A stretch of DNA of 64,000 bases from positions 175,423-239,422 of the forward strand of contig NZ_JSFK01000023.1 of NCBI RefSeq assembly GCF_000783395.1. Direction: 5' to 3'. A model generated the notes under the pieces. That model was not told the origin of the DNA and searched no databases. It saw nothing but the letters and a program-made list of their open reading frames with translations. Below, in pieces: positions 1-8,503 of this stretch. The translations under genes were made by a program, and so were the position numbers. Each line of letters opens with the position of its first letter. The first letter of the stretch is position 1. The DNA comes from Pseudomonas chlororaphis (GTDB lineage Bacteria > Pseudomonadota > Gammaproteobacteria > Pseudomonadales > Pseudomonadaceae).

Positions 1-724
1 TCGGGTTCTTGTCCAGGTTGAAGCTGACGATTTTGGCCGGGTATTGCTCGACCGGGTAACGAATTTCCAGCGGTTCGACATCGGCAATGGTTTGAATCGC
101 CTGTAGACCGAAGCGCTCTTGCAAACCTTGCAGACCTTCAGCGCAACTCTCGAACAGTTGATCGCGCACCTGCGCCAGATCCACGGCCACCGCGTCACCC
201 TTGAGCAACGCACGCCAGTTGGTTTTATCGGCGACCTGACTGCGGAACAGGTCTTCAACGAAGCCCGACTGCTGCCGTGTCGACACGCGCATGATCGGCA
301 ATGCCTGACATGCGCCCTGATCGATCCAGCGAGTCGGCAGTTGCGTAGCACGAGTGATGCCAACCTTGATGCCCGACGAATTGGACAGGTACACCACGTG
401 ATCGGTCATGCAGAACTGCTCGCCCCACGCTGGATCGCGACAGGTGCCGGCGTCATAGTGGCAGCGCTCCGGACTCATGATGCACAGGTCGCACTGCGCC
501 AGTTTGGTCATGCACGGGTAGCAATAACCCTGGCTGAAACTGGTTTTGGTCTTGCGCCCGCAATGGGTGCAGTGGATCGCCCCCAGGTATTCCAGACGCA
601 CCGTGGTGCCGATCAACGGGTTGACCGGCACCTCGACGTCATCCAGACGAAACGCGTACTGCACGTTCGGCCCGTCCAGGCGTGCCGACATTTTGCTGAT
701 TGCACCGCGGCCAATCTCGATCAA
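1..724 (-). CDS. DUF2797 family protein, 3' end outside window
   Basis: This reading frame runs off the left edge with 241 codons visible and no stop. It contains two cysteine-pair clusters (CTHCGRKT and CYPCMTKLAQCDLC) near residues 50-80, which suggest a metal-binding domain, and the conserved stretch SFNLDKNP at the edge. I place the start at a TTG that overlaps the yeaC stop, because the resulting N-terminus IEIGRGAISKM looks like the conserved family start; the first ATG would be at 691. It is the last visible gene of the nadK operon. In P. aeruginosa the matching gene (PA3084) lies beside pepN, so pepN is expected just outside. The biochemical function is unknown. Confidence 0.8.
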   Translation of the reverse strand, partial: MIEIGRGAISKMSARLDGPNVQYAFRLDDVEVPVNPLIGTTVRLEYLGAIHCTHCGRKTKTSFSQGYCYPCMTKLAQCDLCIMSPERCHYDAGTCRDPAWGEQFCMTDHVVYLSNSSGIKVGITRATQLPTRWIDQGACQALPIMRVSTRQQSGFVEDLFRSQVADKTNWRALLKGDAVAVDLAQVRDQLFESCAEGLQGLQERFGLQAIQTIADVEPLEIRYPVEQYPAKIVSFNLDKNP

Positions 725-981
725 TGGATGGCATCCGACTTGAACAGGATGTTCGGCACTTCGATCGACTTCGACGCACATTCCTGCGGGCCCATGTAAC
801 CGGTGCGCTGGTCTTCAGGCAGGTTCTGGATTTCCCAGGCGATCATCGCCTGCAACGACAGCTCGCGCTGCTCAGCGGTGAGTTTGCCACCGTCCGACCA
901 CTTGCCGATTTCCACGGCCAGCTTCAGGCTCTCGTAGATGTCCGGGGTAATGTTGTTGATCATGTCGTTAAAAGAGGACAT
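721..981 (-). CDS. yeaC: YeaC family protein (DUF1315)
   Basis: An 86-residue acidic soluble protein with the family pattern MSSFNDMINNITPDIYESLK at its start and the GKWSDGGKLT and GYMGP segments further on. There is no signal peptide or membrane segment. A GAGAC-type ribosome site precedes the ATG. Its stop overlaps the proposed TTG start of the DUF2797 gene, and it begins 32 bp after the rhomboid gene, so it is part of one operon. The family is conserved in gammaproteobacteria but its function is not established. Confidence 0.85.
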   Translation of the reverse strand: MSSFNDMINNITPDIYESLKLAVEIGKWSDGGKLTAEQRELSLQAMIAWEIQNLPEDQRTGYMGPQECASKSIEVPNILFKSDAIH

Positions 982-1013
982 CAGGGTCTCCGTGCTCTTT
1001 ATCTACTGAAATT

Positions 1014-1883
1014 TTAGGCGGCCAGTTTACGGCGGTTATACAAACCGCCCAACAAACCGGTGAAGCATCCGATGAGTAACCCGCCGACATGGGCGGCGTT
1101 GGCGATTTCGCCGAAACCGATCATCGAGATCAGCCCCGACATGCACACCAGCAGCCACACCAGCATCATCACCAGCACGCCGCGCGGCAGGCGATAGGCC
1201 GGGTTCGGCGCCAGCAGCTGGAAGATCCAGCAATGCCCGAGCAAACCGTAAAGTACGCCGGACAGCCCGCCAAACAAGGTCGCGCCGCTCCAGGCAAATT
1301 GCGCGTAGTTGGAAACGAGGCTGAACAACAGCGTCAAGCCGATCAGGTTAATACTGCCCTGACGCGACTCGATACGCCGGCCCAGTTCCCAGTACCACAT
1401 GCCGTTCATGGCCAGGTGGAGGATGCCGAAGTGGATCAGCATCGGCGTAACCAGACGCCACCACTGGCCCGCTGCCAGACTGTCGGCCAACGGCGTGAAA
1501 TGGATGTATTCGCCGACCACCTGGAAATCGAGGAAGGTCAGCCAGCGCAGGGTTTGCAGGTTCTCACCGAGGTACGTCAGCCCGCCAACGATCAGGCACA
1601 GCAACAGGATGAACCCGGTCGCCTTGGCGTATTTCAGTTGCTCGGCAAAGCTCGGCCGCTTGAAGGTCGGCGCGACGGGGATGTCCATTTGCTGATCGGG
1701 ATCGCCCGCCGGGAAGCGCTCGTACAGCGAGCGCACGTCTTCGCTGATTTCCGCCGGCGCCCACAACACTTGTTCGCCGGCCTCTTCGCTGACGCGATGC
1801 GGGACCTGCATGCGTTGCAGCAGTTTGACGAAACCGCTCAAGTCCACTGCCAAGGGCAGACGTAATACCGCTACCGCACTCAT
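1014..1883 (-). CDS. Rhomboid family intramembrane serine protease (GlpG-like)
   Basis: A 289-residue membrane protease. A soluble N-terminal domain of about 85 residues precedes six hydrophobic segments. The catalytic dyad is visible: Ser208 in GGLSGVLYG and His265 in NAAHVGG. His156 and Asn160 in HFGILHLAMN match the oxyanion-hole positions. The WWR segment near 141 matches the L1 loop of GlpG-type rhomboids. The start codon overlaps the end of the metallophosphoesterase gene by 4 bp, indicating translational coupling. Rhomboids cleave transmembrane substrates within the inner membrane; the substrate here is unknown. Confidence 0.92.
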   Translation of the reverse strand: MSAVAVLRLPLAVDLSGFVKLLQRMQVPHRVSEEAGEQVLWAPAEISEDVRSLYERFPAGDPDQQMDIPVAPTFKRPSFAEQLKYAKATGFILLLCLIVGGLTYLGENLQTLRWLTFLDFQVVGEYIHFTPLADSLAAGQWWRLVTPMLIHFGILHLAMNGMWYWELGRRIESRQGSINLIGLTLLFSLVSNYAQFAWSGATLFGGLSGVLYGLLGHCWIFQLLAPNPAYRLPRGVLVMMLVWLLVCMSGLISMIGFGEIANAAHVGGLLIGCFTGLLGGLYNRRKLAA

Positions 1884-2851
1884 TGCAGCACCTCCGGCCG
1901 CTCGACATCGACCCAGACAAATTTATGCGGATCCAGACGTGTTTCCTGATCCAGACGATAGGCGACCAGTTTGCCGTAGAGCACCGCGCTGTAATCCAGA
2001 CACGCGAGGTTCGGGCGGATCGGCGCCGGTTTACCGCTGCGCCAGTAGTGGCCGACGAACAGCAACGGCTCGTCGACGCCGTAGCGCAGCAAGTTGTTTT
2101 TTTCGCTGGAGGTCAGCGGCTTCTGCGCCACCGGGTCTGGCAGTGCATCAGGCTGGAAGACGATATCGCCGTAGGTTTTCGGGTCGTCTTCCCAGAACTT
2201 GGTGCGGAAGAACGAGCGCACCAGACCATCGCCGCTGGTCATGGTCAGGCCATCCGGCAGGCGCATGTCGGTGCCGCGCAGCAGACGGTCGAACACGGTG
2301 CAGGCAAAGCTGTCCGGTACGGCCGAAGCCTGCAGGAAGTGTTCGTCGATGCAGCCATTGGGGAACAGCGCGCGCAATGGCTCGATCAGGCCGGCATCCC
2401 AACAGGCATGCACAACCCGGAAACGTCCGGCGTCGACAAACAGCGGCAGCTCATAGAACCAGCGCTGGAAATCATGCCAGTCGCCGGGATGATCTTCGAA
2501 CTGGGTCAGGGTTTCGTGCAGCAGGCGTGCGTGGCGCGGCGTGTGTTCGCGCACGAACTGCTTGCCGCTGCCCGGTAGCGCCGGCGTGCTCCAGCCCAGC
2601 GCGTTGAATTCGTGGTTGCCCATGATGCACAAAGCCTGACCGGCCTCGACCATATCGTGGACGATGTGCAAGGCCTCGCGAATGCGCGGGCCACGGTCGA
2701 TGATGTCGCCGACGAACACGGCCATGCGCGATGGATGCCGCCAGACCCCGCCCTGCTTGTGATAACCGAGGCGGTCAAGCAAGTGTTCGAGGGTCAGGGC
2801 GCATCCGTGCACGTCACCAATCAGGTCATAACTGCGCGCGGGATCGAGCAT
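1880..2851 (-). CDS. Metallophosphoesterase (PPP/calcineurin-like)
   Basis: A 323-residue cytosolic enzyme with the ordered metal-binding motifs of the PPP family: GDVHG near residue 12, GDIIDRGP near 48, GNHE near 78, and later histidines in VVHACWD and FVGHYW. These motifs hold a dinuclear metal centre that hydrolyses phosphoesters. The family includes diadenosine tetraphosphatase-like and protein-phosphatase-like members, and the substrate cannot be decided from sequence. It overlaps nadK by 1 bp and the rhomboid gene by 4 bp. The same order occurs in P. aeruginosa (PA3086-PA3088). Confidence 0.9.
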   Translation of the reverse strand: MLDPARSYDLIGDVHGCALTLEHLLDRLGYHKQGGVWRHPSRMAVFVGDIIDRGPRIREALHIVHDMVEAGQALCIMGNHEFNALGWSTPALPGSGKQFVREHTPRHARLLHETLTQFEDHPGDWHDFQRWFYELPLFVDAGRFRVVHACWDAGLIEPLRALFPNGCIDEHFLQASAVPDSFACTVFDRLLRGTDMRLPDGLTMTSGDGLVRSFFRTKFWEDDPKTYGDIVFQPDALPDPVAQKPLTSSEKNNLLRYGVDEPLLFVGHYWRSGKPAPIRPNLACLDYSAVLYGKLVAYRLDQETRLDPHKFVWVDVERPEVLQ

Positions 2852-3741
2852 CAGTCGCCTCCACCGCCCAGCTTGCTGCCCCAGCCGAGCTTGGTGCGGC
2901 AGACTTCGTAGTAGTTGTGATCGAGCGGGTGAATCAGCCGCAGCTTCTGCGCTTTCTTGCTGACGGTGATGGTGTCGCCCGGCGCGCAGGTGAAATGGTT
3001 CTGCCCGTCACAGGAGACTTGCGGGTAAATCTGCATGTTTTTCGACACGACGATTTTCAGCTCACTGTTGCCATCGACCACAATTGGCCGGCTCGACAAC
3101 ATATGGGGGTACATCGGCACGATCACAATGGCATCGAGCTTGGGATGCATGATCGGTCCGCCGGCTGACAGTGCGTACGCGGTGGAACCGGTTGGCGTTG
3201 CAACGATCAGGCCGTCGGCCTTCTGGCTGCAGACAAACTGGCCGTCGATGTACAACTCGAACTCGATCATCCGCGTCGATTTGCCCGGGTGCAGCACCAC
3301 GTCGTTGAGCGCATCGCCCTGACCGATCGCCTCGGCATGACGACGAACTTCGGCTTGCAGCAGGAAGCGGTTTTCCACCAGATAGTGGCCGTCGAGCACC
3401 TTGGCGACTTCGACTTCCAGCTCGTCCGGGCGGATGTCAGTGAGGAAACCGAGGCTGCCACGGTTTATCCCCAGCACCGGAATATTGTGTTTGGCCAGCG
3501 CCCGCGCGGCGCCGAGCAGGCTGCCGTCACCGCCGACGACGATGACCATGTCGCAGACTTCGCCGAGCATCTTGCGCGACGAGGTTTGCAGGCCGTGGCC
3601 CGGCAGGACTTCGGCGATGGTGTCTTCGAGGATCACATGCAGGTGACGATCGAGCAGAAACCGTTTCAGTCGGCGGACGGTATCCAGCACCTGGGAACTG
3701 CCCAGGCGACCGATGATGCCGATATTACGAAATTGCTCCAT
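2851..3741 (-). CDS. nadK: NAD kinase
   Basis: This enzyme phosphorylates NAD to NADP using ATP or polyphosphate in the cytosol. The 296-residue length is typical. The diagnostic GGDGSLLGAAR motif is near residue 72, the NE/D-type segment LNDVVLHPGK near 146, and the glycine-rich TPTGSTAYALSAGGPI near 183. It is the first gene of the minus-strand operon. The 115-bp divergent gap to the DUF1853 gene should hold both promoters. The frame is intact and nothing is unusual. Confidence 0.97.
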   Translation of the reverse strand: MEQFRNIGIIGRLGSSQVLDTVRRLKRFLLDRHLHVILEDTIAEVLPGHGLQTSSRKMLGEVCDMVIVVGGDGSLLGAARALAKHNIPVLGINRGSLGFLTDIRPDELEVEVAKVLDGHYLVENRFLLQAEVRRHAEAIGQGDALNDVVLHPGKSTRMIEFELYIDGQFVCSQKADGLIVATPTGSTAYALSAGGPIMHPKLDAIVIVPMYPHMLSSRPIVVDGNSELKIVVSKNMQIYPQVSCDGQNHFTCAPGDTITVSKKAQKLRLIHPLDHNYYEVCRTKLGWGSKLGGGGD

Positions 3742-3856
3742 GGGACCTCTGCGGACAATCGAAAACGCGAAAAACCCGATTATGGGCGAAAGCGCCGGTT
3801 AGACAAAATCCTTTCAGCCTCAAGGGTGTGCTCGTGTTTACGGCTATGCTCGCAAG

Positions 3857-4807
3857 ATGATCCTATTTCCCGACTTGCTGCAGTTGCCCCACCAATTACG
3901 CCATCCGGAAGTGCGCGATCTGGCGTGGGTGATCCTCGCCCCGCCGATGCTTGCTAACACGCCGTGGCCGCAGCGCCATCCGCTGGCGGGCAGCGACTGG
4001 GTGCACGATCCAGAACGTCTGGAGCACTGGCTGCGCCAGCTCGACCGCGACAGCTATGGCTTGCTGCACTGGTTGTCACAAGCACGTACGCGGCGGCTGG
4101 GCTTGTATTACGAGCGCTTGTGGCAATTCGCGGTTCAGCATGCGCCGGGGATCGAACTGATTGCCGCCAACCTGCCGATCCGCCGTGAGGGCCACACCCT
4201 CGGCGAACTGGATATGCTGCTGCGTGACCGCGATGGCGTGCATCACCTGGAACTGGCGATCAAGCTCTACCTCGGCCCGCAGAATGGCGACGGTCGTGAT
4301 CCAGCGCAGTGGCTGGGGCCGGGTTGTCACGATCGGCTGGACCGCAAACTGGCGCACCTGGCCGAGCACCAACTGCCAATCTCCGCGCGCCCGGAAAGCC
4401 GTGAAGTGCTGGCGGCGCTGGATATCGAGGTGTTCAGCGCGCAACTGTGGCTGGGCGGTTATTTGTTGTATCCGTGGCCCGGACAGGCTGAATCACCGAG
4501 CGGCGCACATCCGCAGCATTTGCGCGGTAGCTGGTTGCATCAGAAGGATTGGCCGGCGTTCGTCGCACAACGTCCGGCGGGACGCTGGCAACCCCTGCCC
4601 CGGCATGCCTGGCTGGCGCCGGCGCATTATCCGGCGGATCAGACGTGGACTTTGGAGCATTTACGGATGTGGCTGGAGGATCTTGAGCCACTGGCCCCGG
4701 CGCAGTTGATGGTGCGCCTGATCGAAAATGCGCGAGGGGAATGGGAAGAGGCTGAGCGGTTGTTTCTGGTGTCGGACCTTTGGCCGAATGTCCCCGGCCA
4801 GGCCTGA
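3857..4807 (+). CDS. DUF1853 family protein
   Basis: A 316-residue soluble protein that starts MILFPDLLQLPHQLRHPEVR and contains the conserved stretch RREGHTLGELDMLLRD followed by HLELAIKLYLG. The E-L-D and E-x-A-I-K pattern resembles a PD-(D/E)XK nuclease fold core; that comparison is an inference. No signal peptide is present. It is transcribed away from nadK and followed by a REP-flanked repeat. Function is not established. Confidence 0.8.
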   Translation: MILFPDLLQLPHQLRHPEVRDLAWVILAPPMLANTPWPQRHPLAGSDWVHDPERLEHWLRQLDRDSYGLLHWLSQARTRRLGLYYERLWQFAVQHAPGIELIAANLPIRREGHTLGELDMLLRDRDGVHHLELAIKLYLGPQNGDGRDPAQWLGPGCHDRLDRKLAHLAEHQLPISARPESREVLAALDIEVFSAQLWLGGYLLYPWPGQAESPSGAHPQHLRGSWLHQKDWPAFVAQRPAGRWQPLPRHAWLAPAHYPADQTWTLEHLRMWLEDLEPLAPAQLMVRLIENARGEWEEAERLFLVSDLWPNVPGQA

Positions 4808-4833
4808 TTTTTTTGTGTCGCCTGTACCGGCCC

Positions 4834-5082
4834 CATCGCTGGCAAGCCAGCTCCCACAGGTTTTGTGGTGTGGCCCAGATAGTGAACACACCACAAAGCT
4901 AATGGGAGCTGGCTTTGTGGAGTGGCTCAGGTAGTGAGCACACCACAAAGCGAATAGGAGCTGGTTTTGTAGAGTGGCTCAGGTAGTGAGCACACCACAA
5001 AGCTAATAGGAGCTGGCTTTGTGGTGTGGTTCAGGTAGTGAGCACACAGAAAATCCCTGTGGGAGCTGGCTTGCCAGCGATT
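4834..5082. repeat. REP pair (GCTGGCAAGCCAGC class) with insert
   Basis: Two inverted REP units, catcgctggcaagccagctc at the left end and its reverse complement near 5056-5082, bracket about 195 bp. The same REP class recurs near 24.86, 34.25, 57.05 and 59.64 kb. Unlike those simple pairs, the space between the arms is filled by a tandem array, listed separately. Confidence 0.85.
4872..5027. repeat. Tandem repeat, three 52-bp units
   Basis: Units at 4872-4923, 4924-4975 and 4976-5027 are in exact 52-bp register and differ at only a few positions each. A fourth copy begins at 5028 and diverges after about 20 bp, and a partial copy precedes the first. Each unit contains ggagctggctttgtgg, which resembles the outer part of the flanking REP, so the array probably arose by duplication of REP-derived sequence. 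Short frames across it are open by chance and are not called as genes. Confidence 0.85.
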
Positions 5083-5096
5083 GCGGCCGACTCGGT

Positions 5097-6386
5097 TTAT
5101 AGGGAAAGCCGCACAGCCAAAGCCGCCAACGTCACCAACAACACCGGCACCGTCAACACAATCCCGACTCGGAAGTAATACCCCCAGCCAATGTGAATGC
5201 CCTTGCGCTCCAGCACATGCAGCCACAACAACGTCGCCAGACTGCCAATCGGGGTAATCTTCGGCCCCAGATCACTGCCAATCACGTTGGCGTAAATCAT
5301 CGCCTCCTTGATCACCCCGCTCGCCTGACTCGCATCAATCGACAACAAACCAATCAACACCGTCGGCAAGTTATTCATGATCGACGACAGCAACGCCGTC
5401 AGCACACCGGTGCCCATCGCCGCGCCCCACACGCCGTGACCTGCGAACATATCCAGCCAACCGGCCAGATACCCGGTCAGCCCGGCATTGCGCAGGCCAT
5501 AGACCACCAGGTACATGCCCAGCGAGAAAATCACAATCTGCCACGGCGCCTCTTTCATCACCTTGCGCGTGGAAATCTTGTGGCCGCGAGCAGCGATGCC
5601 CAGCAACAGTGCGGCGCACACGGCGGAAATCGCACTGATCGGAATGCCCAGCGGCTCCAGCGCAAAGCAACCGATCAGCAGAATCACCAACACCGCCCAA
5701 CCGGCATAGAACGTGGCTTTATCGTGGATCGCGGTTTCGGGATGTTCGAGTTGCTCAGGGTCGTACGCCGCTGGGATGTCGCGGCGGAAGAACCACAGCA
5801 ACATACCCAGCGTTGCCGCCACGCTGACGAAGTTCACCGGCACCATCACCGCTGCGTAGCGGTTGAAGCCGATGTGAAAGAAGTCCGCCGAAACGATGTT
5901 GACCAGATTCGACACCACCAGCGGCAGGCTCGCGGTATCAGCGATAAACCCTGCGCCCATGACGAAGGCCAACGTCGCCGCCGGGGAAAAGCGCAGCGCC
6001 AGCAACATCGAAATCACGATCGGTGTGAGAATCAGCGCCGCACCGTCATTGGCAAACAACGCTGACACCAGCGCGCCGAGCAGCACCATAAAGGCAAACA
6101 GCTTGCGCCCACTGCCCCGCCCCCAGCGCGCCACGTGCAATGCAGCCCAGTTGAAGAACCCGGCTTCGTCGAGCAGCAGGCTGATGATGATCAGCGCAAC
6201 GAAGGTGCCGGTGGCATTCCAGATGATCTGCCACACCAGCGGGATGTCGCTGAGGTGGACGACACCGAAGATCAGCGCCAACACGGCGCCAAGCGTCGCA
6301 CTCCAGCCGACGCCGAGGCCTTTGGGTTGCCAGATGACAAGGGTAATGGTCAGCAGGAAAATCAGTGACGCAGCGAGCATCCGCAA
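5097..6386 (-). CDS. arsB: Arsenite/antimonite efflux permease ArsB
   Basis: A 429-residue inner-membrane carrier with about twelve hydrophobic segments, exporting arsenite driven by the proton gradient. It follows the E. coli plasmid ArsB sequence closely: IWQPKGLGVGWSATLGAV near 19, FANDGAALILTPIVI near 110, ADTASLPLVVSNLVNIVSAD near 150, and SSIMNNLPTVLIG and IGSDLGPKITPIGSLATLLW in the last third. It stands alone: no arsR, arsC or arsH lies beside it, and the nearest upstream gene is a generic FMN reductase separated by a REP pair. It may therefore be regulated from elsewhere or be constitutive. Confidence 0.93.
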   Translation of the reverse strand: MRMLAASLIFLLTITLVIWQPKGLGVGWSATLGAVLALIFGVVHLSDIPLVWQIIWNATGTFVALIIISLLLDEAGFFNWAALHVARWGRGSGRKLFAFMVLLGALVSALFANDGAALILTPIVISMLLALRFSPAATLAFVMGAGFIADTASLPLVVSNLVNIVSADFFHIGFNRYAAVMVPVNFVSVAATLGMLLWFFRRDIPAAYDPEQLEHPETAIHDKATFYAGWAVLVILLIGCFALEPLGIPISAISAVCAALLLGIAARGHKISTRKVMKEAPWQIVIFSLGMYLVVYGLRNAGLTGYLAGWLDMFAGHGVWGAAMGTGVLTALLSSIMNNLPTVLIGLLSIDASQASGVIKEAMIYANVIGSDLGPKITPIGSLATLLWLHVLERKGIHIGWGYYFRVGIVLTVPVLLVTLAALAVRLSL

Positions 6387-6442
6387 CAGCCTTCAATAAT
6401 TGGGTAAAAAGAACACGACTAATGCCGAGCCGAACAGATAAA

Positions 6443-6536
6443 CCTGTGGGAGCGAGCCTGCTCGCGAAGGCGCAGTGTCAGTCGCCAAAAATGCAACGGC
6501 TGACGACGCCTTCGCGAGCAGGCTCGCTCCCACAGG
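6443..6536. repeat. REPIN (GCGAGCAGGCTCGC class)
   Basis: Two inverted copies of ctgtgggagcgagcctgctc and its complement are separated by about 40 bp. They lie between arsB and the FMN reductase gene. The element could form a large hairpin in RNA and limit read-through into arsB. Confidence 0.9.
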
Positions 6537-6550
6537 GGATTTCGGTGAAG

Positions 6551-7108
6551 TTACTTCTTGTGTTGCTCTACGAATTGACCGTAAGCATTGATAAAGCTCT
6601 GCAGAAAAGGTTTCACCGATTCGCTCAACTTGCCCGCCTCATCAAACGCCGACCCCGCACCGCCCAGGTACGCTTCAGGCTGCTGCATGCACGGCACATT
6701 GAGAAACACGAACGACTGGCGCAGATGCTGGTTCGCGCCGAAACCACCAATCGCGCCGGGCGATACACTGATCACCGCGCCCGGCTTACCACTCCAGACA
6801 GCTTTGCCATAAGGCCGCGAACCGACGTCAATGGCGTTCTTCAACGGCGCCGGCACCGAACGGTTGTATTCGGGCGTGACAAACAGCACCGCGTCGGATG
6901 AACCCACTTTTTGCCTGAAAGTGCTGTAGGCTGCCGGCGGTGAATCACCGTCGATGTCTTCGTTGTAAAGTGGCAGATCGCCAATTTCGACAATCTCAAG
7001 CTTGAGGTTGGCCGGGGCCAGCTCTGCCAGTGCCAGGGCGACCTTGCGATTGATCGATGCTTTGCGCAGGCTACCGACCACTACAGCGACGTTGTAGACA
7101 TTGCTCAT
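6551..7108 (-). CDS. NADPH-dependent FMN reductase (ChrR/YieF-like)
   Basis: A 185-residue flavodoxin-fold oxidoreductase. The FMN-phosphate loop GSLRKASINRKVA is near residue 12 and the family signature TPEYNRSVPAPLKNAIDVGSRP near 79. Relatives reduce quinones, chromate or azo dyes with NAD(P)H in the cytosol. It is shorter than ArsH and lacks ArsH's extended N-terminus, so its closeness to arsB is not good evidence for a role in arsenic resistance. A 184-bp non-coding gap separates it from the divergent small gene. Confidence 0.88.
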   Translation of the reverse strand: MSNVYNVAVVVGSLRKASINRKVALALAELAPANLKLEIVEIGDLPLYNEDIDGDSPPAAYSTFRQKVGSSDAVLFVTPEYNRSVPAPLKNAIDVGSRPYGKAVWSGKPGAVISVSPGAIGGFGANQHLRQSFVFLNVPCMQQPEAYLGGAGSAFDEAGKLSESVKPFLQSFINAYGQFVEQHKK

Positions 7109-7292
7109 GGAAGACTCTCGATGGTCCGTGGGAGGAGCCAGTAGTTATAGATGATCCGGTGACGATTCCACCAGCACACAAGGGGAAATTCCTGCGTGTT
7201 GATTATTTTTTTCCTGTAGGAAAACTTACAGGCCTTGATGGCGGTCTACCAAGCCGCAAATCAAGCGTTTTATCTCCAGAGGTTCTAAGCAG

Positions 7293-7523
7293 ATGGCAGC
7301 AGTACTCGTCGGTCAGTTCCATGCAAGAGATGCGGAAGGCCGCGTTTATTCCGTGCATGAGTTCCAGGAATCCAACCCGTCGAACGACGGTCTCACTGGC
7401 TCGGAGCCGATTTACCGACTGGCCATTGGCGATCGCATTAAAAAGATCGACGACCAGACATTCGAACTGGTTCAGTCCGGCATCACCCTGATCCGCGAGC
7501 CTGAGCCAACCGTCGCTTCATAA
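7293..7523 (+). CDS. Conserved hypothetical small protein
   Basis: A 76-residue soluble acidic protein (MAAVLVGQFHARDAEGRVYS...). There is no signal peptide or recognisable motif. The spacing of charged and aromatic residues (VYSVHEFQ, IYRLAIGDRIKKID) suggests a small beta-rich fold. Codon choice is high-GC like the neighbours, which supports a real gene. It lies 86 bp before the LysR gene on the same strand. No function can be assigned. Confidence 0.65.
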   Translation: MAAVLVGQFHARDAEGRVYSVHEFQESNPSNDGLTGSEPIYRLAIGDRIKKIDDQTFELVQSGITLIREPEPTVAS

Positions 7524-7609
7524 CGATCCGTTATGAGCAGAAGTCATATGCGCAGACTTGGGGTAGGATTCAGCCACTGACCCCCACCTGCTGAACATGG
7601 ACTTCACGC

Positions 7610-8503
7610 ATGCGTTTACGTCATATCGAAGTGATTCAGGCGCTCTTGCAGACCGGTCACCTGGGCACCGCCGCCGAATGGTTGCAGTTGCCGGTGGCCG
7701 AGGTCGAAGAGCGTTTGCGCGAAGCCGAGAGTCAGTTGGGGTTCATGCTGTTCGCCAGCGTGCGCGGGCGCTTGCAATCGACGCCCGAAGCGCGGGCGTT
7801 GCAGGTCGAAATCGCCCACGTCTATGAAGCGCTGGAGCCGGTGCAACGGCTGGCCAGCAGCCTCAGGCAATACCTCGCCCCGCCCTTGCGCATCATCGGC
7901 ACCCCGCCTTTGGCGCAGCAATTATTGCCCCAAAGTCTCGCCGCCCTGCGCCGACGTCTGCCGGATGCACCCTGCAGCCTGCTCAGCGCGCCGACCCGCG
8001 ATATCGTCCGCAGCCTGCTGTTGCGCGAAAGCGATCTCGGCTTGAGCCTGCACGATCCCGAACATCCCGACATTGATTGCCGCCCATTGGCCCAAGGCAA
8101 GCTGCAATTACTTGCGCCCCACGGCTGGCTGCAACCGAAACAGAAATACATTTCCCTGCAAGATCTCGCTGGTCAGGCCATGGTCGGCCTCGAAGGCCAG
8201 GACCCGCTGAGCCCGGCGCTGGAAAACAAACTCCAAGCGCTACGTCCGGCGCCAAACATCCAGACCCGCGTGCAAACCCATCAGATGATGCGCAGCATGG
8301 TCGAGGCCGGCGAAGGCCTGGCTATCGTCGACCCGTTCACCGCACTGGGCGCGCGCACCGCCGGGCTGGATGTCTGCCCGCTGTCGCCGGCCGTGCCGAT
8401 CAGTCTCTACGCGCTGACCTTCAGGCACGCCGCGCCGTCGGCGGCGATTCAGACGTTACTGACGATCATCACGGAACAAGCCGAGGCGATGCTGGCGAGC
8501 TGA
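7610..8503 (+). CDS. LysR family transcriptional regulator
   Basis: A 297-residue regulator. The N-terminal 60 residues (RLRHIEVIQALLQTGHLGTAAEWLQLPVAEVEERLREAE) form a winged helix-turn-helix of LysR type, followed by a linker helix and a two-lobed substrate-binding domain (RIIGTPPLAQQLLPQSL, GLSLHDPEHP, GEGLAIVDPFTA). Its 3' end overlaps the convergent GNAT gene by 35 bp. The inducer and target are unknown; the 86-bp region before it is the only obvious control region. Confidence 0.88.
   Translation: MRLRHIEVIQALLQTGHLGTAAEWLQLPVAEVEERLREAESQLGFMLFASVRGRLQSTPEARALQVEIAHVYEALEPVQRLASSLRQYLAPPLRIIGTPPLAQQLLPQSLAALRRRLPDAPCSLLSAPTRDIVRSLLLRESDLGLSLHDPEHPDIDCRPLAQGKLQLLAPHGWLQPKQKYISLQDLAGQAMVGLEGQDPLSPALENKLQALRPAPNIQTRVQTHQMMRSMVEAGEGLAIVDPFTALGARTAGLDVCPLSPAVPISLYALTFRHAAPSAAIQTLLTIITEQAEAMLAS

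Noticed and set aside
4872..5027. CRISPR array
   Set aside because: Units are contiguous 52-mers without unique spacers, and no cas gene is in the window.
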